From NCBI RefSeq assembly GCF_014837015.1, contig NZ_JACSPT010000016.1:1-64000 (forward strand): DNA of 64,000 nt. Reading direction: 5' to 3'. Of this stretch, positions 53,162 through 64,000 are shown one piece after another. The position numbers were made by a program, and so were the translations under genes. Origin of the DNA: Acinetobacter pecorum (GTDB lineage Bacteria > Pseudomonadota > Gammaproteobacteria > Pseudomonadales > Moraxellaceae). How positions within the stretch are numbered: the first letter of the stretch is position 1; each line of letters opens with the position of its first letter. Under the pieces are notes generated by a model. That model did no database searches. It had not been told where the DNA came from and saw only the letters and a program-made list of their open reading frames with translations.

Positions 53162-53866
53162 TTATACATCTTTTTTAGGCCGAGCACCAAATAGGGCTGT
53201 GCCAACACGAACCAAGGTAGAACCCGCAGCAATCGCTTCGGTCATATCCCCAGACATGCCCATACTTAAAGTATCCCAGTCTTCAGGATGAGCATGTTGT
53301 GTTTTTACTACATCAAATAAAACTTTGGCATCAGCAAAGGCTTGAGGATTATTCGGTGCTGGAATCACCATCAAACCACGTAAACGTACATTCGGCAGTT
53401 GGCTGATCTGTGCCACCAGAGCTGCAACTTCTGCCGGCTGGCAACCATCTTTGGTATCCTGACCATCAATATTCACCTGAATACAGATATTCAGTGCGGA
53501 CTGATTATCTCCACGCTGATTTGATAAACGCTCGGCAATAATCAGGCGATCGACTCCATGTACCCAGGCAAAATTTTCTGCCAGATGCTTGGTCTTGTTA
53601 CGCTGTACATGTCCAATAAAATGCCACTCAATCTCCAGGTTTTTCAGTTCGGTGATTTTTTCCAATGCTTCCTGCAAATAATTTTCACCAAAGGCCCGCT
53701 GGCCTGTCTGATACATCTCTGCCAGCACACTACTTGGCTGGGTTTTGGACACGGCCAATAGTTGTACCGAATCGGGCTCACGCCCGGCCTGAGTGCACGC
53801 GGCCTGGATCTGAGCTAAAACCTGATTTCGTGACTGTTGCAGCATATTCATTGATGGGGTTCTCAT
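53162..53866 (-). CDS. yggS: YggS family pyridoxal-phosphate homeostasis protein
   Basis: 234 residues. PLP-binding Lys in LLAVSKTQPSSVLAEM, then RAFGENYLQEALEKI, IEWHFIGHVQRNKTKHLAEN, RLRGLMVIPAP and a C-terminal DTLSMGMSGDMTEAIAAGST. It binds PLP without known catalysis and keeps vitamin B6 balance. It is divergent from pilT, which is the usual location. The start at 53866 or the Met five residues later (MNMLQQSR) is open. Confidence 0.94.
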   Translation of the reverse strand: MRTPSMNMLQQSRNQVLAQIQAACTQAGREPDSVQLLAVSKTQPSSVLAEMYQTGQRAFGENYLQEALEKITELKNLEIEWHFIGHVQRNKTKHLAENFAWVHGVDRLIIAERLSNQRGDNQSALNICIQVNIDGQDTKDGCQPAEVAALVAQISQLPNVRLRGLMVIPAPNNPQAFADAKVLFDVVKTQHAHPEDWDTLSMGMSGDMTEAIAAGSTLVRVGTALFGARPKKDV

Positions 53867-53974
53867 TTCGTCCGGATTTTTTTCCCTTGCTCGTGAACTA
53901 AGTGTTGGTTAAGCTGTGGGAAAGCCTTATTATTCTATCAAAATAAATAACATTTTAATGAACTCGGGGACCTT

Positions 53975-55012
53975 ATGGATATTACAGAACTGTTAGCCTT
54001 TTCTGCTAAAAATGGTGCGTCGGATTTACACTTATCAGCAGGTTTACCACCAATGATCCGTGTAGACGGGGAAGTCCGTCGCATCAACCTGCCTGCACTG
54101 GAACATAAAGAAGTACACAAACTGGTGTACGACATTATGAACGACAAGCAACGCCGCGATTATGAGGAAAATCTGGAAACTGACTTTTCCTTTGAAGTTC
54201 CCGGCGTGGCCCGTTTCCGTGTCAACGCATTTAACCAGAACCGCGGTGCAGGTGCAGTCTTCCGTACCATTCCATCTAAAGTCTTGACCATTGAAGACCT
54301 TGGCATGGGCCAAATCTTTAAAGATCTTTGCGAATACCCACGTGGCCTGGTCCTCGTCACAGGACCTACCGGCTCAGGTAAATCGACCACGCTTGCAGCG
54401 ATGCTAGACTATATCAATGACAACCGCTATGACCATATTTTAACAGTTGAAGATCCAATTGAATTTGTACACCAATCCAAAAAATGCCTGATCAACCAGC
54501 GTGAAGTGCATCGTGATACTCATGGATTTAATGAAGCATTACGTTCTGCATTACGTGAAGACCCGGATATTATTCTGGTCGGTGAGATGCGTGACCTTGA
54601 AACGATTCGTCTGGCATTAACTGCAGCAGAAACCGGTCACCTGGTGTTCGGGACCCTGCATACCACCTCAGCGGCAAAAACTATTGACCGTGTGATCGAT
54701 GTATTCCCGGCCGAAGAAAAAGACATGGTTCGTGCCATGTTGTCTGAATCGCTGCAAGCGGTGATTTCCCAAACCCTGCTCAAGAAAAATGGTGGCGGTC
54801 GTGTGGCTGCACATGAAATCATGATTGGTATTCCGGCGATCCGTAACCTGATCCGTGAAAACAAAGTGGCTCAAATGTATTCTGCAATCCAGACTGGTGC
54901 CAATTATGGTATGACTACCATGGATCAAAGCCTGAAAACACTCGTGTCTAAAGGTATTATCAGCCCGCAAGTCGCCCGTACTGCAGCAAAACAGCCTGAA
55001 TCATTCTTATAA
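53975..55012 (+). CDS. pilT: Type IV pilus retraction ATPase PilT
   Basis: 345 residues, a GspE/PilT hexameric ATPase. Walker A GPTGSGKSTTLAAML, Asp box HILTVEDPIEFVHQSK, Walker B LREDPDIILVGEMRDLETI and His box TAAETGHLVFGTLHTTSA are complete. It powers pilus retraction for twitching and DNA uptake. It is followed 27 bases later by pilU. Confidence 0.97.
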   Translation: MDITELLAFSAKNGASDLHLSAGLPPMIRVDGEVRRINLPALEHKEVHKLVYDIMNDKQRRDYEENLETDFSFEVPGVARFRVNAFNQNRGAGAVFRTIPSKVLTIEDLGMGQIFKDLCEYPRGLVLVTGPTGSGKSTTLAAMLDYINDNRYDHILTVEDPIEFVHQSKKCLINQREVHRDTHGFNEALRSALREDPDIILVGEMRDLETIRLALTAAETGHLVFGTLHTTSAAKTIDRVIDVFPAEEKDMVRAMLSESLQAVISQTLLKKNGGGRVAAHEIMIGIPAIRNLIRENKVAQMYSAIQTGANYGMTTMDQSLKTLVSKGIISPQVARTAAKQPESFL

Positions 55013-55039
55013 AAAAATTCATTTTATTGGGGTTTTATC

Positions 55040-56161
55040 ATGGACTTTAACGGCTTACTCAATTACATGGTAGAGAAAAAGGCCTCGGATCTGTTCATCA
55101 CAGCCGATGTCGAACCCTCTATCAAAATTAACGGTCAAATTCTACCCATCGGTTCGGTGAAATTGCCGGGGCCGGCTGTGGGGCAACTGCTGAACTCGAT
55201 CATGAGCGAAAAGCAGCGTAAGGAATTTGCCGAAACGCGTGAATGTAACTTCGCGATCAGCAATCCGGACAAGTCCGCGCGTTTCCGTGTCAGTGCTTTC
55301 CAGCAGCGTGATGAACCGGGGATGGTGCTGCGCCGGATTGAAACTGTTATTCCCACGATGGATGAACTCAAGTTACCGCCAATTCTGAAAGAACTGGCGA
55401 TGACCAAACGCGGCATCATCATTTTTGTCGGGGCAACCGGTACCGGTAAATCAACCTCGCTGGCCTCTTTGGTCGGTTATCGCAATGAAAATTCCAAAGG
55501 TCATATCATTACCATTGAAGATCCGATCGAGTTTGTGCATCAGCATAAAGGCTGTATTATTACTCAACGCGAAGTCGGCATCGATACTGACTCGTTTGAA
55601 ATCGCATTGAAGAATACTTTACGGCAGGCACCGGATGTGATTCTGATTGGTGAGATTCGTTCCCGCGAGACCATGGACTATGCCATTGCCTTTGCTGAAA
55701 CCGGCCATCTGGTATTTGCCACGCTACACGCCAACAATGCCAACCAGGCGATTGACCGGATTATTCACTTCTTTGAAGCAGACCGGCATAACCAGCTGTT
55801 TATGGATCTGTCTTTGAATATGAAAGCCATTGTGGCGCAGCAACTGATCCCAACCATCGATGGCAATGGCCGCCGTGCTGCGATTGAGATTCTGATTAAC
55901 TCACCACTGATTGCCGACCTGATCCGTAAAGGTGATGTGCATGAGATCAAGGACCTGATGAAGCGTTCCCGTGAACTGGGCATGCAGACTTTCGATCAGG
56001 CGCTGTATGATCTGTATAAAGCAAAACAGATCAGCTATAAAGATGCGCTGAAACATGCGGACTCACCTAACGACCTGCGTCTGCAAATCAAGCTCTCAGA
56101 AGAAGGTGGCAGCCACTTATTACGTGCGCATTCCAATATTACTTTTGATGGTCAGAGCTAA
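55040..56161 (+). CDS. pilU: Type IV pilus ATPase PilU
   Basis: 373 residues, a PilT paralogue. Walker A VGATGTGKSTSLASLVG, Asp box IITIEDPIEFVHQHKGC, Walker B LRQAPDVILIGEIRSRETM, and His box FAETGHLVFATLHANNANQ. It works with PilT as an accessory retraction motor. The message ends at the hairpin at 56177. Confidence 0.96.
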   Translation: MDFNGLLNYMVEKKASDLFITADVEPSIKINGQILPIGSVKLPGPAVGQLLNSIMSEKQRKEFAETRECNFAISNPDKSARFRVSAFQQRDEPGMVLRRIETVIPTMDELKLPPILKELAMTKRGIIIFVGATGTGKSTSLASLVGYRNENSKGHIITIEDPIEFVHQHKGCIITQREVGIDTDSFEIALKNTLRQAPDVILIGEIRSRETMDYAIAFAETGHLVFATLHANNANQAIDRIIHFFEADRHNQLFMDLSLNMKAIVAQQLIPTIDGNGRRAAIEILINSPLIADLIRKGDVHEIKDLMKRSRELGMQTFDQALYDLYKAKQISYKDALKHADSPNDLRLQIKLSEEGGSHLLRAHSNITFDGQS

Positions 56162-56176
56162 TGATCGTAAAGGCAT

Positions 56177-56209
56177 AAAAAAACAGGCTTCCCATGAAGC
56201 CTGTTTTTT
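56177..56209. terminator. Terminator between pilU and fur (convergent)
   Basis: AAAAAACAGGCTTC and GAAGCCTGTTTTTT form a 14-bp stem around CCAT, active in either direction. Confidence 0.92.
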
Positions 56210-56228
56210 GTTTGAACCAGCGCTCAAA

Positions 56229-56666
56229 TTATTTTTTACGGAAAACTTCCTGACAGGCAGGCGCATCGCAGTAGCCATACAGATTCAGTGAGTGACCAGT
56301 TAATTCAAAACCAAATTTCTCGGCAACATCATGCTGCTCTTTTTCAATCGTATCATTAATAAATTCAACAACTTTGCTACAATTTAAACACACCAGGTGA
56401 TCGTGGTGATCTTCCTGCATAATTTCAAAAACTGAATGATTATTTTCAAAATTATGGCGTTCGATGATGCCCGCGGCTTCAAACTGCGTTAACACACGAT
56501 ACACAGTTGCTAAACCTACATCTTCACCCTGATCGAGTAAAGTCTTGTAAATATCTTCCGCACTTAAATGATGTTGTCTTGAATTTTCTAGTAATTCTAA
56601 TATTTTAATTCGTGGAAGGGTAACTTTCAGTCCAGCTTTTCGTAAATCTTGGTTTGAAATAGTCAT
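56229..56666 (-). CDS. fur: Ferric uptake regulator Fur
   Basis: 145 residues. N-terminal winged helix: LRKAGLKVTLPRIKILELLE and ATVYRVLTQFEAAGIIERH. Metal sites: HSVFEIMQEDHHDHLVCLNC, and the C-terminal YGYCDAPACQ. It is the iron-dependent repressor of uptake genes. It is divergent from bamE, as in other Acinetobacter and Pseudomonas genomes. Confidence 0.97.
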   Translation of the reverse strand: MTISNQDLRKAGLKVTLPRIKILELLENSRQHHLSAEDIYKTLLDQGEDVGLATVYRVLTQFEAAGIIERHNFENNHSVFEIMQEDHHDHLVCLNCSKVVEFINDTIEKEQHDVAEKFGFELTGHSLNLYGYCDAPACQEVFRKK

Positions 56667-56778
56667 GTAAAAAGGTCTCTCAACAAAATCAAAGTTGGAA
56701 TATGCAACAAAGTTTAGATGCAGTATGATCTATCCTTGGATCAAATGCATCATAATTAATTTGGGATAGTTTAGCAAA

Positions 56779-57177
56779 ATGCAAAAAATCATGCTGACGT
56801 TATTCGTCACTTCATTGCTCGTCGGCTGTTCGACATTAGGTGTTTATAAAGTAGATATTCCACAAGGAACTCCCTTAACCAAGGCACAAGCCGCTAAAAT
56901 TCAGGTGGGAATGAGTCATCAACAGGTGCGTTTCTTACTGGGCAGTCCAACAGTAAGCGATCCCCTGAATCCTTTACGTTGGGACTACATCTATAACTAT
57001 ACCCCAGGGACCTATGCTAAAAAAGCCAAGATCCCGGCGGCCCAAGGCCAGCATTTGAAAATCTACTTTAACCAGTCTGGGATCGTGGAACGCATTGAAG
57101 GTCTGGAAACGATTCCGGAATCTCAACCCGGTTTACCAGGATCAAAAGAAGCCATTTTAAATGCTCCGCCACTATAA
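56779..57177 (+). CDS. bamE: Outer-membrane assembly lipoprotein BamE (SmpA/OmlA)
   Basis: 132 residues. The lipobox LLVGC puts the mature Cys at position 17 after a hydrophobic signal (MLTLFVTSLLVGC). The SmpA/OmlA domain shows YKVDIPQGTPLTKAQAAKI, GMSHQQVRFLLGSPTVSDPL and WDYIYNYTPG. It is part of the BAM complex that inserts outer-membrane proteins. It is followed by a strong terminator. Confidence 0.96.
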   Translation: MQKIMLTLFVTSLLVGCSTLGVYKVDIPQGTPLTKAQAAKIQVGMSHQQVRFLLGSPTVSDPLNPLRWDYIYNYTPGTYAKKAKIPAAQGQHLKIYFNQSGIVERIEGLETIPESQPGLPGSKEAILNAPPL

Positions 57178-57189
57178 CCGGTCCCTCAT

Positions 57190-57221
57190 AAAAAAGCCCC
57201 TGAATCATCAGGGGCTTTTTT
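57190..57221. terminator. Terminator after bamE
   Basis: AAAAAGCCCCTGA and TCAGGGGCTTTTT form a 13-bp stem with A and T runs on both sides. The rnfH gene ends 56 bases to its right on the opposite strand, so it may serve both genes. Confidence 0.92.
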
Positions 57222-57277
57222 GATTAAGTTGATTGATTGAGCAGATCATGGAGCACACTGTTCTTTCCAACAGCTTT

Positions 57278-57610
57278 TCACTCGGAAGACGGTTTCAGCT
57301 TTCTTAAAAGATTGCCTCTGGCATAACGTCCTACCGGATTTCTCTCGGCACGTTTACGCCTGATATCTTTGGGATTAATGGTCAGTGGCCGGTATATTTC
57401 CACCCGGTCCCCTACTGCTAGTGGTTGCTGATGATCCTGCAAACGCACGCCAAAGATGCCCAAAGATAACGGTTCAGGCAAGTCGACCTGCTCACGGATT
57501 CCACTTTGCTCAATCGCATCCAGTGCCGTCATGCCGGGCTGAAATGGCACAGCCAGATGAAACTGCTGTTGCGGCGTCGCATATGCCACCCAGATCATCG
57601 CCTCATTCAT
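57278..57610 (-). CDS. rnfH: RnfH family protein (ubiquitin-like fold)
   Basis: About 110 residues from the ATG at 57610 (MNEAMIWVAYATPQQQF). The ATG overlaps the stop of the upstream transporter-like gene by 1 base (TGATG), which fixes the start better than the longer frame up to 57688. Family stretches are GMTALDAIEQSGI, LGIFGVRLQDHQQPLAVGDR and VEIYRPLTINPKDIRRKRAE. It usually sits near bamE. Its role is not settled. Confidence 0.92.
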   Translation of the reverse strand: MNEAMIWVAYATPQQQFHLAVPFQPGMTALDAIEQSGIREQVDLPEPLSLGIFGVRLQDHQQPLAVGDRVEIYRPLTINPKDIRRKRAERNPVGRYARGNLLRKLKPSSE

Positions 57611-58689
57611 CAGACGAACTGCCCTAGAACAGCGGCTATTGCCAGAATAATCCCAACTGGTAACACTACACGTACTGCAATACGCCAAAGGTTATAGAAT
57701 GCTTCAGAGCTGAAATTCATTGATTTACGCAAATGACTGATCTTCATGATCCAGCCGGCAAACAGTGCATAAATCAGACAAATCACCAGCCCCCAGACGA
57801 GCAAGACCACATTGAAAATTGGGCTTAGATTTGGAATAGCCCAGATCAGCGTAACTACAGCGATAATTGCCCATTGCACTACAGGATGAAGCTGACGTTC
57901 CTGTAGCTGTTCACGTGCCATTTGCAGCATTAATGCGGCAGCCGCCACTATGGCGGTGACCAGAGTAAATGCAGGAATTTGCGCTTGTACTGCGAAGAAG
58001 GCAAATGCAATAACAGCAACTAACTGCGCAACCCAGATCGGCAATACCGTTTTGCTGGCGATATCCTGTTGTCGCACAGTGTTCAGGCTAGACTGCCAGT
58101 ACAAGCCCATGCCCAGACCACTTGCAACCAGTGCCAATACCGTCGCATTTCCCCATTCAGAAAACTCAACTGGCGTAACTTGCCATGCAGGTAGTGCAGT
58201 TCCCATTACATTTGCCAAGATCAAAGATGCCAGCACCCCAATCGCAGTGATTGCTAACAGGATTTGACGCGGTAGCAATGAAAGAGCCAGCGCCACGATT
58301 GCCAATCCGATCAACAAGAGATTTGGTGCAAGATCAAGGGCCGCTACTGCCAGAACATTACTGGCATTATTCAGCATTGCACCTGCCAAAAACGGAATAA
58401 AAATCACACTTAACCAGCCGACAATACGCCATTTCTGTGACGCATCAGCTTCACGGGTCAGCGACGACAGCGCCTGTAATGGCGTCGTTTTGGAGCGCTT
58501 GGCCAAAGCAATTTCCAAGTAGCAGACTGGAAGTGCCAGAATCAGCATGGTGGCTAACCAGAGCATCCAGAAATCCAGCTGACGTTCAATCTGTATACCG
58601 GTTATCGGTGCGAGTGTCGCGATGATAATAAACGATAGACAGAAAGCCATCAGCGGCGATAACCATTTTGACATAGCATTGTCCTGCAT
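57610..58689 (-). CDS. Multi-pass membrane protein, sodium-symporter (SNF)-like
   Basis: 359 residues with about ten hydrophobic segments. The first part (MLILALPVCYLEIALAKRSK, then QKWRIVGWLSVIFIPFLAG) resembles the early helices of neurotransmitter:sodium symporters, but it is shorter than the usual 440-500 residues and weakly conserved. The frame starts at 58689; the Met at 58674 (MSKWLSPLMAF) is an alternative. It is co-transcribed with rnfH by overlap. The substrate is unknown. Confidence 0.65.
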   Translation of the reverse strand: MQDNAMSKWLSPLMAFCLSFIIIATLAPITGIQIERQLDFWMLWLATMLILALPVCYLEIALAKRSKTTPLQALSSLTREADASQKWRIVGWLSVIFIPFLAGAMLNNASNVLAVAALDLAPNLLLIGLAIVALALSLLPRQILLAITAIGVLASLILANVMGTALPAWQVTPVEFSEWGNATVLALVASGLGMGLYWQSSLNTVRQQDIASKTVLPIWVAQLVAVIAFAFFAVQAQIPAFTLVTAIVAAAALMLQMAREQLQERQLHPVVQWAIIAVVTLIWAIPNLSPIFNVVLLVWGLVICLIYALFAGWIMKISHLRKSMNFSSEAFYNLWRIAVRVVLPVGIILAIAAVLGQFV

Positions 58690-58832
58690 GATGCATTCCT
58701 ATAAAAATCTAGCGCTATTTTGCCTTGTGAAGCAGTGAAAATCAAAAACAAAAAGCAAACCACCATGAGGATGATTTGCTGCGCCAAATTTATAATTAAA
58801 TTTTAATTCTTTTTATTTGCTGAAATCTTTTA

Positions 58833-59288
58833 TTATGAGAAAAACCGGGCGAACCAGTTTTTACCTTTTTTCTGTTCTTTTTCTTTAATGATACCCATCA
58901 TATTTTCTTTGACTGCACCCACATAATCGGCATCATCATGCTGAATATGGTTAATCAGCCATTTCGATAATACTTCATGCAGTTCATTTTCAATTGACTG
59001 TCCCAGTTCAAAACGGTCACGATAAGATTCGATTTTCTTAATAAACAGGTCATGCACACGTTTATGCGGCACCCGGTATTTATACCCGGCTTCTTCCTGA
59101 AGAGATTCTTCAAAGGTAAAATGTGACTGGGTATAATCAATAATATTGTCAAGAATCTGTTTAATACGGGCACGTTCGGTATTGGCATCGATTCCATCAA
59201 TTTCGTTGATATAATCGAGAATTCGTTTGTGCTGATCGTCAATCACATCGATACCAGTATTATAATCTGGGACCCATTTCATTTTCAT
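58833..59288 (-). CDS. Bacteriohemerythrin
   Basis: 151 residues. A four-helix hemerythrin with a di-iron oxygen-binding site: DDQHKRILDYI, YTQSHFTFEESLQEEAGY, PHKRVHDLF and INHIQHDDADYVG carry the His, Glu and Asp ligands in order. The C-terminal tail is basic (KEKEQKKGKNWFARFF). It may store, deliver or sense oxygen or NO. It stands alone, read on the minus strand, and the start MKMKWVPDYN is normal for the family. Confidence 0.94.
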   Translation of the reverse strand: MKMKWVPDYNTGIDVIDDQHKRILDYINEIDGIDANTERARIKQILDNIIDYTQSHFTFEESLQEEAGYKYRVPHKRVHDLFIKKIESYRDRFELGQSIENELHEVLSKWLINHIQHDDADYVGAVKENMMGIIKEKEQKKGKNWFARFFS

Positions 59289-59529
59289 ACGACCACCTAG
59301 AAATATTAAGGACTTATAACGTGAAAATGAGCATATAGCTTATTGATTCAAATAAAAATGAAGCAAATTAGTCGGCTTTCTGCCCAAAGCCGGTATTTTC
59401 ATTTTAAGTTTCTGTTATATATAGTTAAAAATAATTTATCTTGAGTAAAAAGCTAAGATATTAATTAACCAAAAATGAGTGTTAAACCATTATTTATTCT
59501 TAAATTTTTCTCTATTTTTTAATATAAAA

Positions 59530-59547
59530 ACGGAGTTTAAACTCCGT
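59530..59547 (-). terminator. Terminator after the glutamine amidotransferase gene
   Basis: ACGGAGTTTAAACTCCGT is a perfect 18-base palindrome, followed on the minus strand by TTTTTAT. It lies 14 bases beyond the stop at 59561. Confidence 0.85.
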
Positions 59548-59560
59548 CTTGATGCAATTT

Positions 59561-60409
59561 TTAATATTGGTCAGCGCGCGTGATGCATTTTAGGGAAGGA
59601 TCCAGCCGTTCACGTTCCAAACGTTCGACATGTGTCACTTGAGAACGCACTTTCGCCCCGTGTTGAAACAGGATCATTTCACCGGGCTGAAAAGCTGTCC
59701 ATTCTTCATTCTGGGTCAAAGGTTCAGTAGTAATGACTGCCACACGGTCTTCACGTGTGGTGACCTGACTAAAGTCTACTTCGACATCAATATCGATGAG
59801 CTGCGCCGGTCTAAACGGGTATTCACGTACCAGCCAGTGGAGTTTGGTAATCGCATAGCTAAACAGCGCCTGACCATTCGACAGGCAGAAATTAAAGGTA
59901 CCATGTTCCGCGATTCCAGGTGAAATTTCGGCCAGCAGATCAAAAACCTGATCCAGTTTTGGTTCATGATAGCCAAAACGTTTCACTAACTGGTCCAGCA
60001 GATAGCAAAAAGCCCGCTCGCTATCCGTATTCCCTACTGGAGTGAAACGTCCACTTAGTGCCGGGAAATAATCATGCAAATCACCATTATGAGCAAAAAT
60101 CCATTGCCGGCCCCAGAGTTCGCGGCTAAAGGGATGGGAATTTTCCAGATTGATTTTACCTTGCGTGGCTTTGCGGATATGCGCAATCACATTGCGGGAT
60201 TTAATCGGATAATTACGTACCAGTTCAGCAATAGGAGATTCAACCGCAGACTGATTATCAACAAACAGACGGCAGGCTTTATCTTCAAAGAAAGCTATCC
60301 CAAAACCATCTGCATGATCAGAGGTAATGCCTGCCCGCTGGGAAAACCCGCGAAAAGAAAAAGTAATATCTGTTGGCGTAGCACAATTCATTCCGAGCAG
60401 TTGGCACAT
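59561..60409 (-). CDS. Class II glutamine amidotransferase (YafJ-like)
   Basis: 282 residues. The catalytic Cys is residue 2 after Met removal (MCQLLGMNCATP). The glutaminase domain continues with SDHADGFGIAFFED, VIAHIRKATQGKINLENSHP and WIFAHNGDLHDYFPAL. There is no synthase domain, so it is a free-standing amidotransferase. The partner reaction is unknown. The single-gene unit ends at a hairpin. Confidence 0.92.
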   Translation of the reverse strand: MCQLLGMNCATPTDITFSFRGFSQRAGITSDHADGFGIAFFEDKACRLFVDNQSAVESPIAELVRNYPIKSRNVIAHIRKATQGKINLENSHPFSRELWGRQWIFAHNGDLHDYFPALSGRFTPVGNTDSERAFCYLLDQLVKRFGYHEPKLDQVFDLLAEISPGIAEHGTFNFCLSNGQALFSYAITKLHWLVREYPFRPAQLIDIDVEVDFSQVTTREDRVAVITTEPLTQNEEWTAFQPGEMILFQHGAKVRSQVTHVERLERERLDPSLKCITRADQY

Positions 60410-60499
60410 GGTCTGATTTCAGCTCTTTATTTCATTTAGAAGCTTATTGTGCATGACTGTCCCTGCCATTTCAAATAGCTGGCTATAAGAAATCCAAAT

Positions 60500-60530
60500 A
60501 AAAAAGAGCCTGCATAGAGACTCTTTTTCA
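60500..60530 (-). terminator. Terminator after argB
   Basis: AAAAAGAG and CTCTTTTT pair around about 12 bases, with a T run on the minus strand. It lies beyond the argB stop. Confidence 0.65.
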
Positions 60531-60541
60531 CAAAAAATCGA

Positions 60542-62879
<2,338 letters not shown>

Positions 62880-63205
62880 AAACTATTCTTTTCACAATTG
62901 GTTAGTATCAGGAGATATAAAATGATGGTTTCATCATAATGACTTTAAACATTTGTTTTTGTTTTAAGACTAGCCATTTTTAAACGATTTCAATGTAACA
63001 ATCAATTATAAAAATATAATCTACAACTTTAAAAGTATAGGTTTCTTGTAATCAAATAGCGATTATTGACTTATATTTATTTTAAATTTTGTCTTATTCA
63101 ACCGCTAATCTATATATAAATTTAAATAAATCTATCTGACCATAAAATAGACCTGTATGTTTAAATGCATATTAATCAGTCCATTCTTTAATATTTTCTC
63201 ATCAA
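62880..63205. other. AT-rich region between algC and dut
   Basis: About 330 bases with many A/T runs and no reading frame of note. It presumably holds the algC promoter. Nothing else was recognised before the dut terminator. Confidence 0.5.
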
Positions 63206-63248
63206 CCTAAAAATGACTTACATCATATTTAAAGAATGTAAGTCATTT
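63206..63248 (-). terminator. Terminator after dut
   Basis: AATGACTTACAT and ATGTAAGTCATT form a 12-bp stem, followed on the minus strand by TTTTTAGG. It lies 17 bases past the dut stop. Confidence 0.8.
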
Positions 63249-63264
63249 AAGTCACTATTAAAAC

Positions 63265-63717
63265 TTAGTTTTTACCAGTATGACCAAAACCGCCTGCACC
63301 ACGTTCGGTTGCTTCAAATTCATTCACCAGATCAAATTCAGCTTGTACTACCGGCACCAGCACGTACTGTGCCAAACGCTCACCCGGCTCTAAGCTAAAG
63401 GCAGTTTGGCTACGGTTCCAGACCGACACCATCAACTCACCCTGATAATCAGAATCAATTAAACCCACCAGGTTACCCAGCACGATCCCGTGTTTATGGC
63501 CTAAACCCGAACGTGGCAAGATTAGACCAGCAAATGCAGGATCTTCAATATAGATTGCTAGACCAGTTTTTACCAAAACCGTTTGGCCCGGTTCAATAAT
63601 CGTAGTTTCTGCAACACACGCACGTAAATCCAGCCCTGCTGAACCCGTCGTTGCATAAGTGGGTAATGGCCATTCCTGACCGAGACGCGAGTCAAGGACT
63701 TTCACCTGAACTTTCAT
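63265..63717 (-). CDS. dut: Deoxyuridine 5'-triphosphate nucleotidohydrolase (dUTPase)
   Basis: 150 residues with the five dUTPase motifs: [42 protein letters not shown], and the C-terminal [11 protein letters not shown] loop. It removes dUTP and supplies dUMP for thymidylate. Length is normal. Confidence 0.97.
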   Translation of the reverse strand: MKVQVKVLDSRLGQEWPLPTYATTGSAGLDLRACVAETTIIEPGQTVLVKTGLAIYIEDPAFAGLILPRSGLGHKHGIVLGNLVGLIDSDYQGELMVSVWNRSQTAFSLEPGERLAQYVLVPVVQAEFDLVNEFEATERGAGGFGHTGKN

Positions 63718-63764
63718 GTATTCATTCCTGTTGTTTCATTTAAAATAAGTGACAGCGCTGCACC

Positions 63765-64000
63765 TTATCGTTTGATAAGGTTGCGCAAATTATCCAGATA
63801 ATGCTGTGCTTGTAATTTTGGATCGATGTTGCCAGCCAGCTTTTTCTTGCGACCTAACCATTCCAGCTCATCTTCCGGCAATTCATCCAGGAAACGGCTT
63901 GGGGTCATCTGCTTCATCTGCCCGCCTGCCTTGCGCTGTTCTGCCAGAGTAATGGTCAGTCCCTGACGTGCACGGGTAATCCCCACATACATCAGACGGC
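63765..64000 (-). CDS. rep: UvrD/Rep-family ATP-dependent DNA helicase, C-terminal end
   Basis: Only the last 78 residues are inside the window, and the frame runs off the right edge. RLMYVGITRARQGLTITLAE is helicase motif VI of the UvrD/Rep/PcrA group. The tail MTPSRFLDELPEDELEWLG and the neighbourhood of dut suggest Rep rather than UvrD, though the fragment is too short to be sure. Confidence 0.82.
   Translation of the reverse strand, partial: RLMYVGITRARQGLTITLAEQRKAGGQMKQMTPSRFLDELPEDELEWLGRKKKLAGNIDPKLQAQHYLDNLRNLIKR

Noticed and set aside
57611..57688. N-terminal extension of rnfH by 26 codons
   Set aside because: It lies inside the upstream gene, is Cys/Ser-rich unlike the family, and the TGATG overlap at 57610 gives a normal RnfH start.

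Overview
The window looks like an Acinetobacter chromosome. The right part carries the gene blocks dut-algC-argB, pilT-pilU, fur/bamE/rnfH, sbcDC and hemB-thiO, a short membrane protein of the Acinetobacter-type ABZJ_00895 family, and a tmRNA whose tag reads ANDESYALAA. The genus call rests on protein and gene-order recognition; no database search was run.

Layout. (1) 1-7061 is left-flank DNA. An amidohydrolase gene is cut by an insertion-sequence end at the window edge. It is followed by an aldo/keto reductase, the cbpA-cbpM co-chaperone pair, a palindrome-rich stretch, and a complete IS66-family element (4495-7061) with a perfect 8-bp target duplication. (2) 7442-40374 is a genomic island of about 33 kb inserted in the 3' end of ssrA. 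Its ends are a 43-bp direct repeat with one mismatch (7399-7441 and 40332-40374), and a tyrosine integrase sits beside the ssrA end. (3) 40361-64000 is ordinary chromosome: ssrA, glpK, a thioesterase, hemB, thiO, a TIGR01777 epimerase, a candidate structured small RNA, sbcD-sbcC, an acyltransferase, yggS, pilT-pilU, fur, bamE, rnfH, a transporter-like gene, a hemerythrin, a glutamine amidotransferase, argB, algC, dut and the end of a UvrD/Rep-type helicase.

The island has four parts. The left part is a lactate-use operon (lldP-lldR-lldD-dld, minus strand) with two LldR-type operators 95 bp apart. It lies between a 5' remnant of a fic-like gene (7691) and a complete fic gene (13886). Next is a same-strand cluster (22226 down to 14636), headed by a WYL regulator. 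It holds two related modules, each pairing a Gly/Ala-rich membrane protein with a large membrane/coiled-coil protein, one of which has an HNH-like N-terminal motif; several small proteins lie between. I do not recognise this cluster as a named system, and it is the best candidate here for something undescribed. Then comes a restriction-modification-like operon: an MmeI-like methyltransferase, an SF2 helicase, a 91-aa protein and a GIY-YIG nuclease, the last three sharing a small domain. An HNH nuclease/methyltransferase pair lies next to it. The right part is the island backbone: AlpA-like regulator, a metal-binding-type protein, YqaJ exonuclease, DUF932 protein, YagK/YfjJ (Gp2-like) replication protein, a winged-helix protein, a ribbon-helix-helix-like protein with a nine-unit Gln-Glu repeat, and the integrase.

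The left att copy is preceded by about 120 bp resembling the sequence just upstream of the integrase gene. This suggests that an earlier element occupied the same site and lost its integrase, so the locus may be a tandem array of ssrA-targeting elements.
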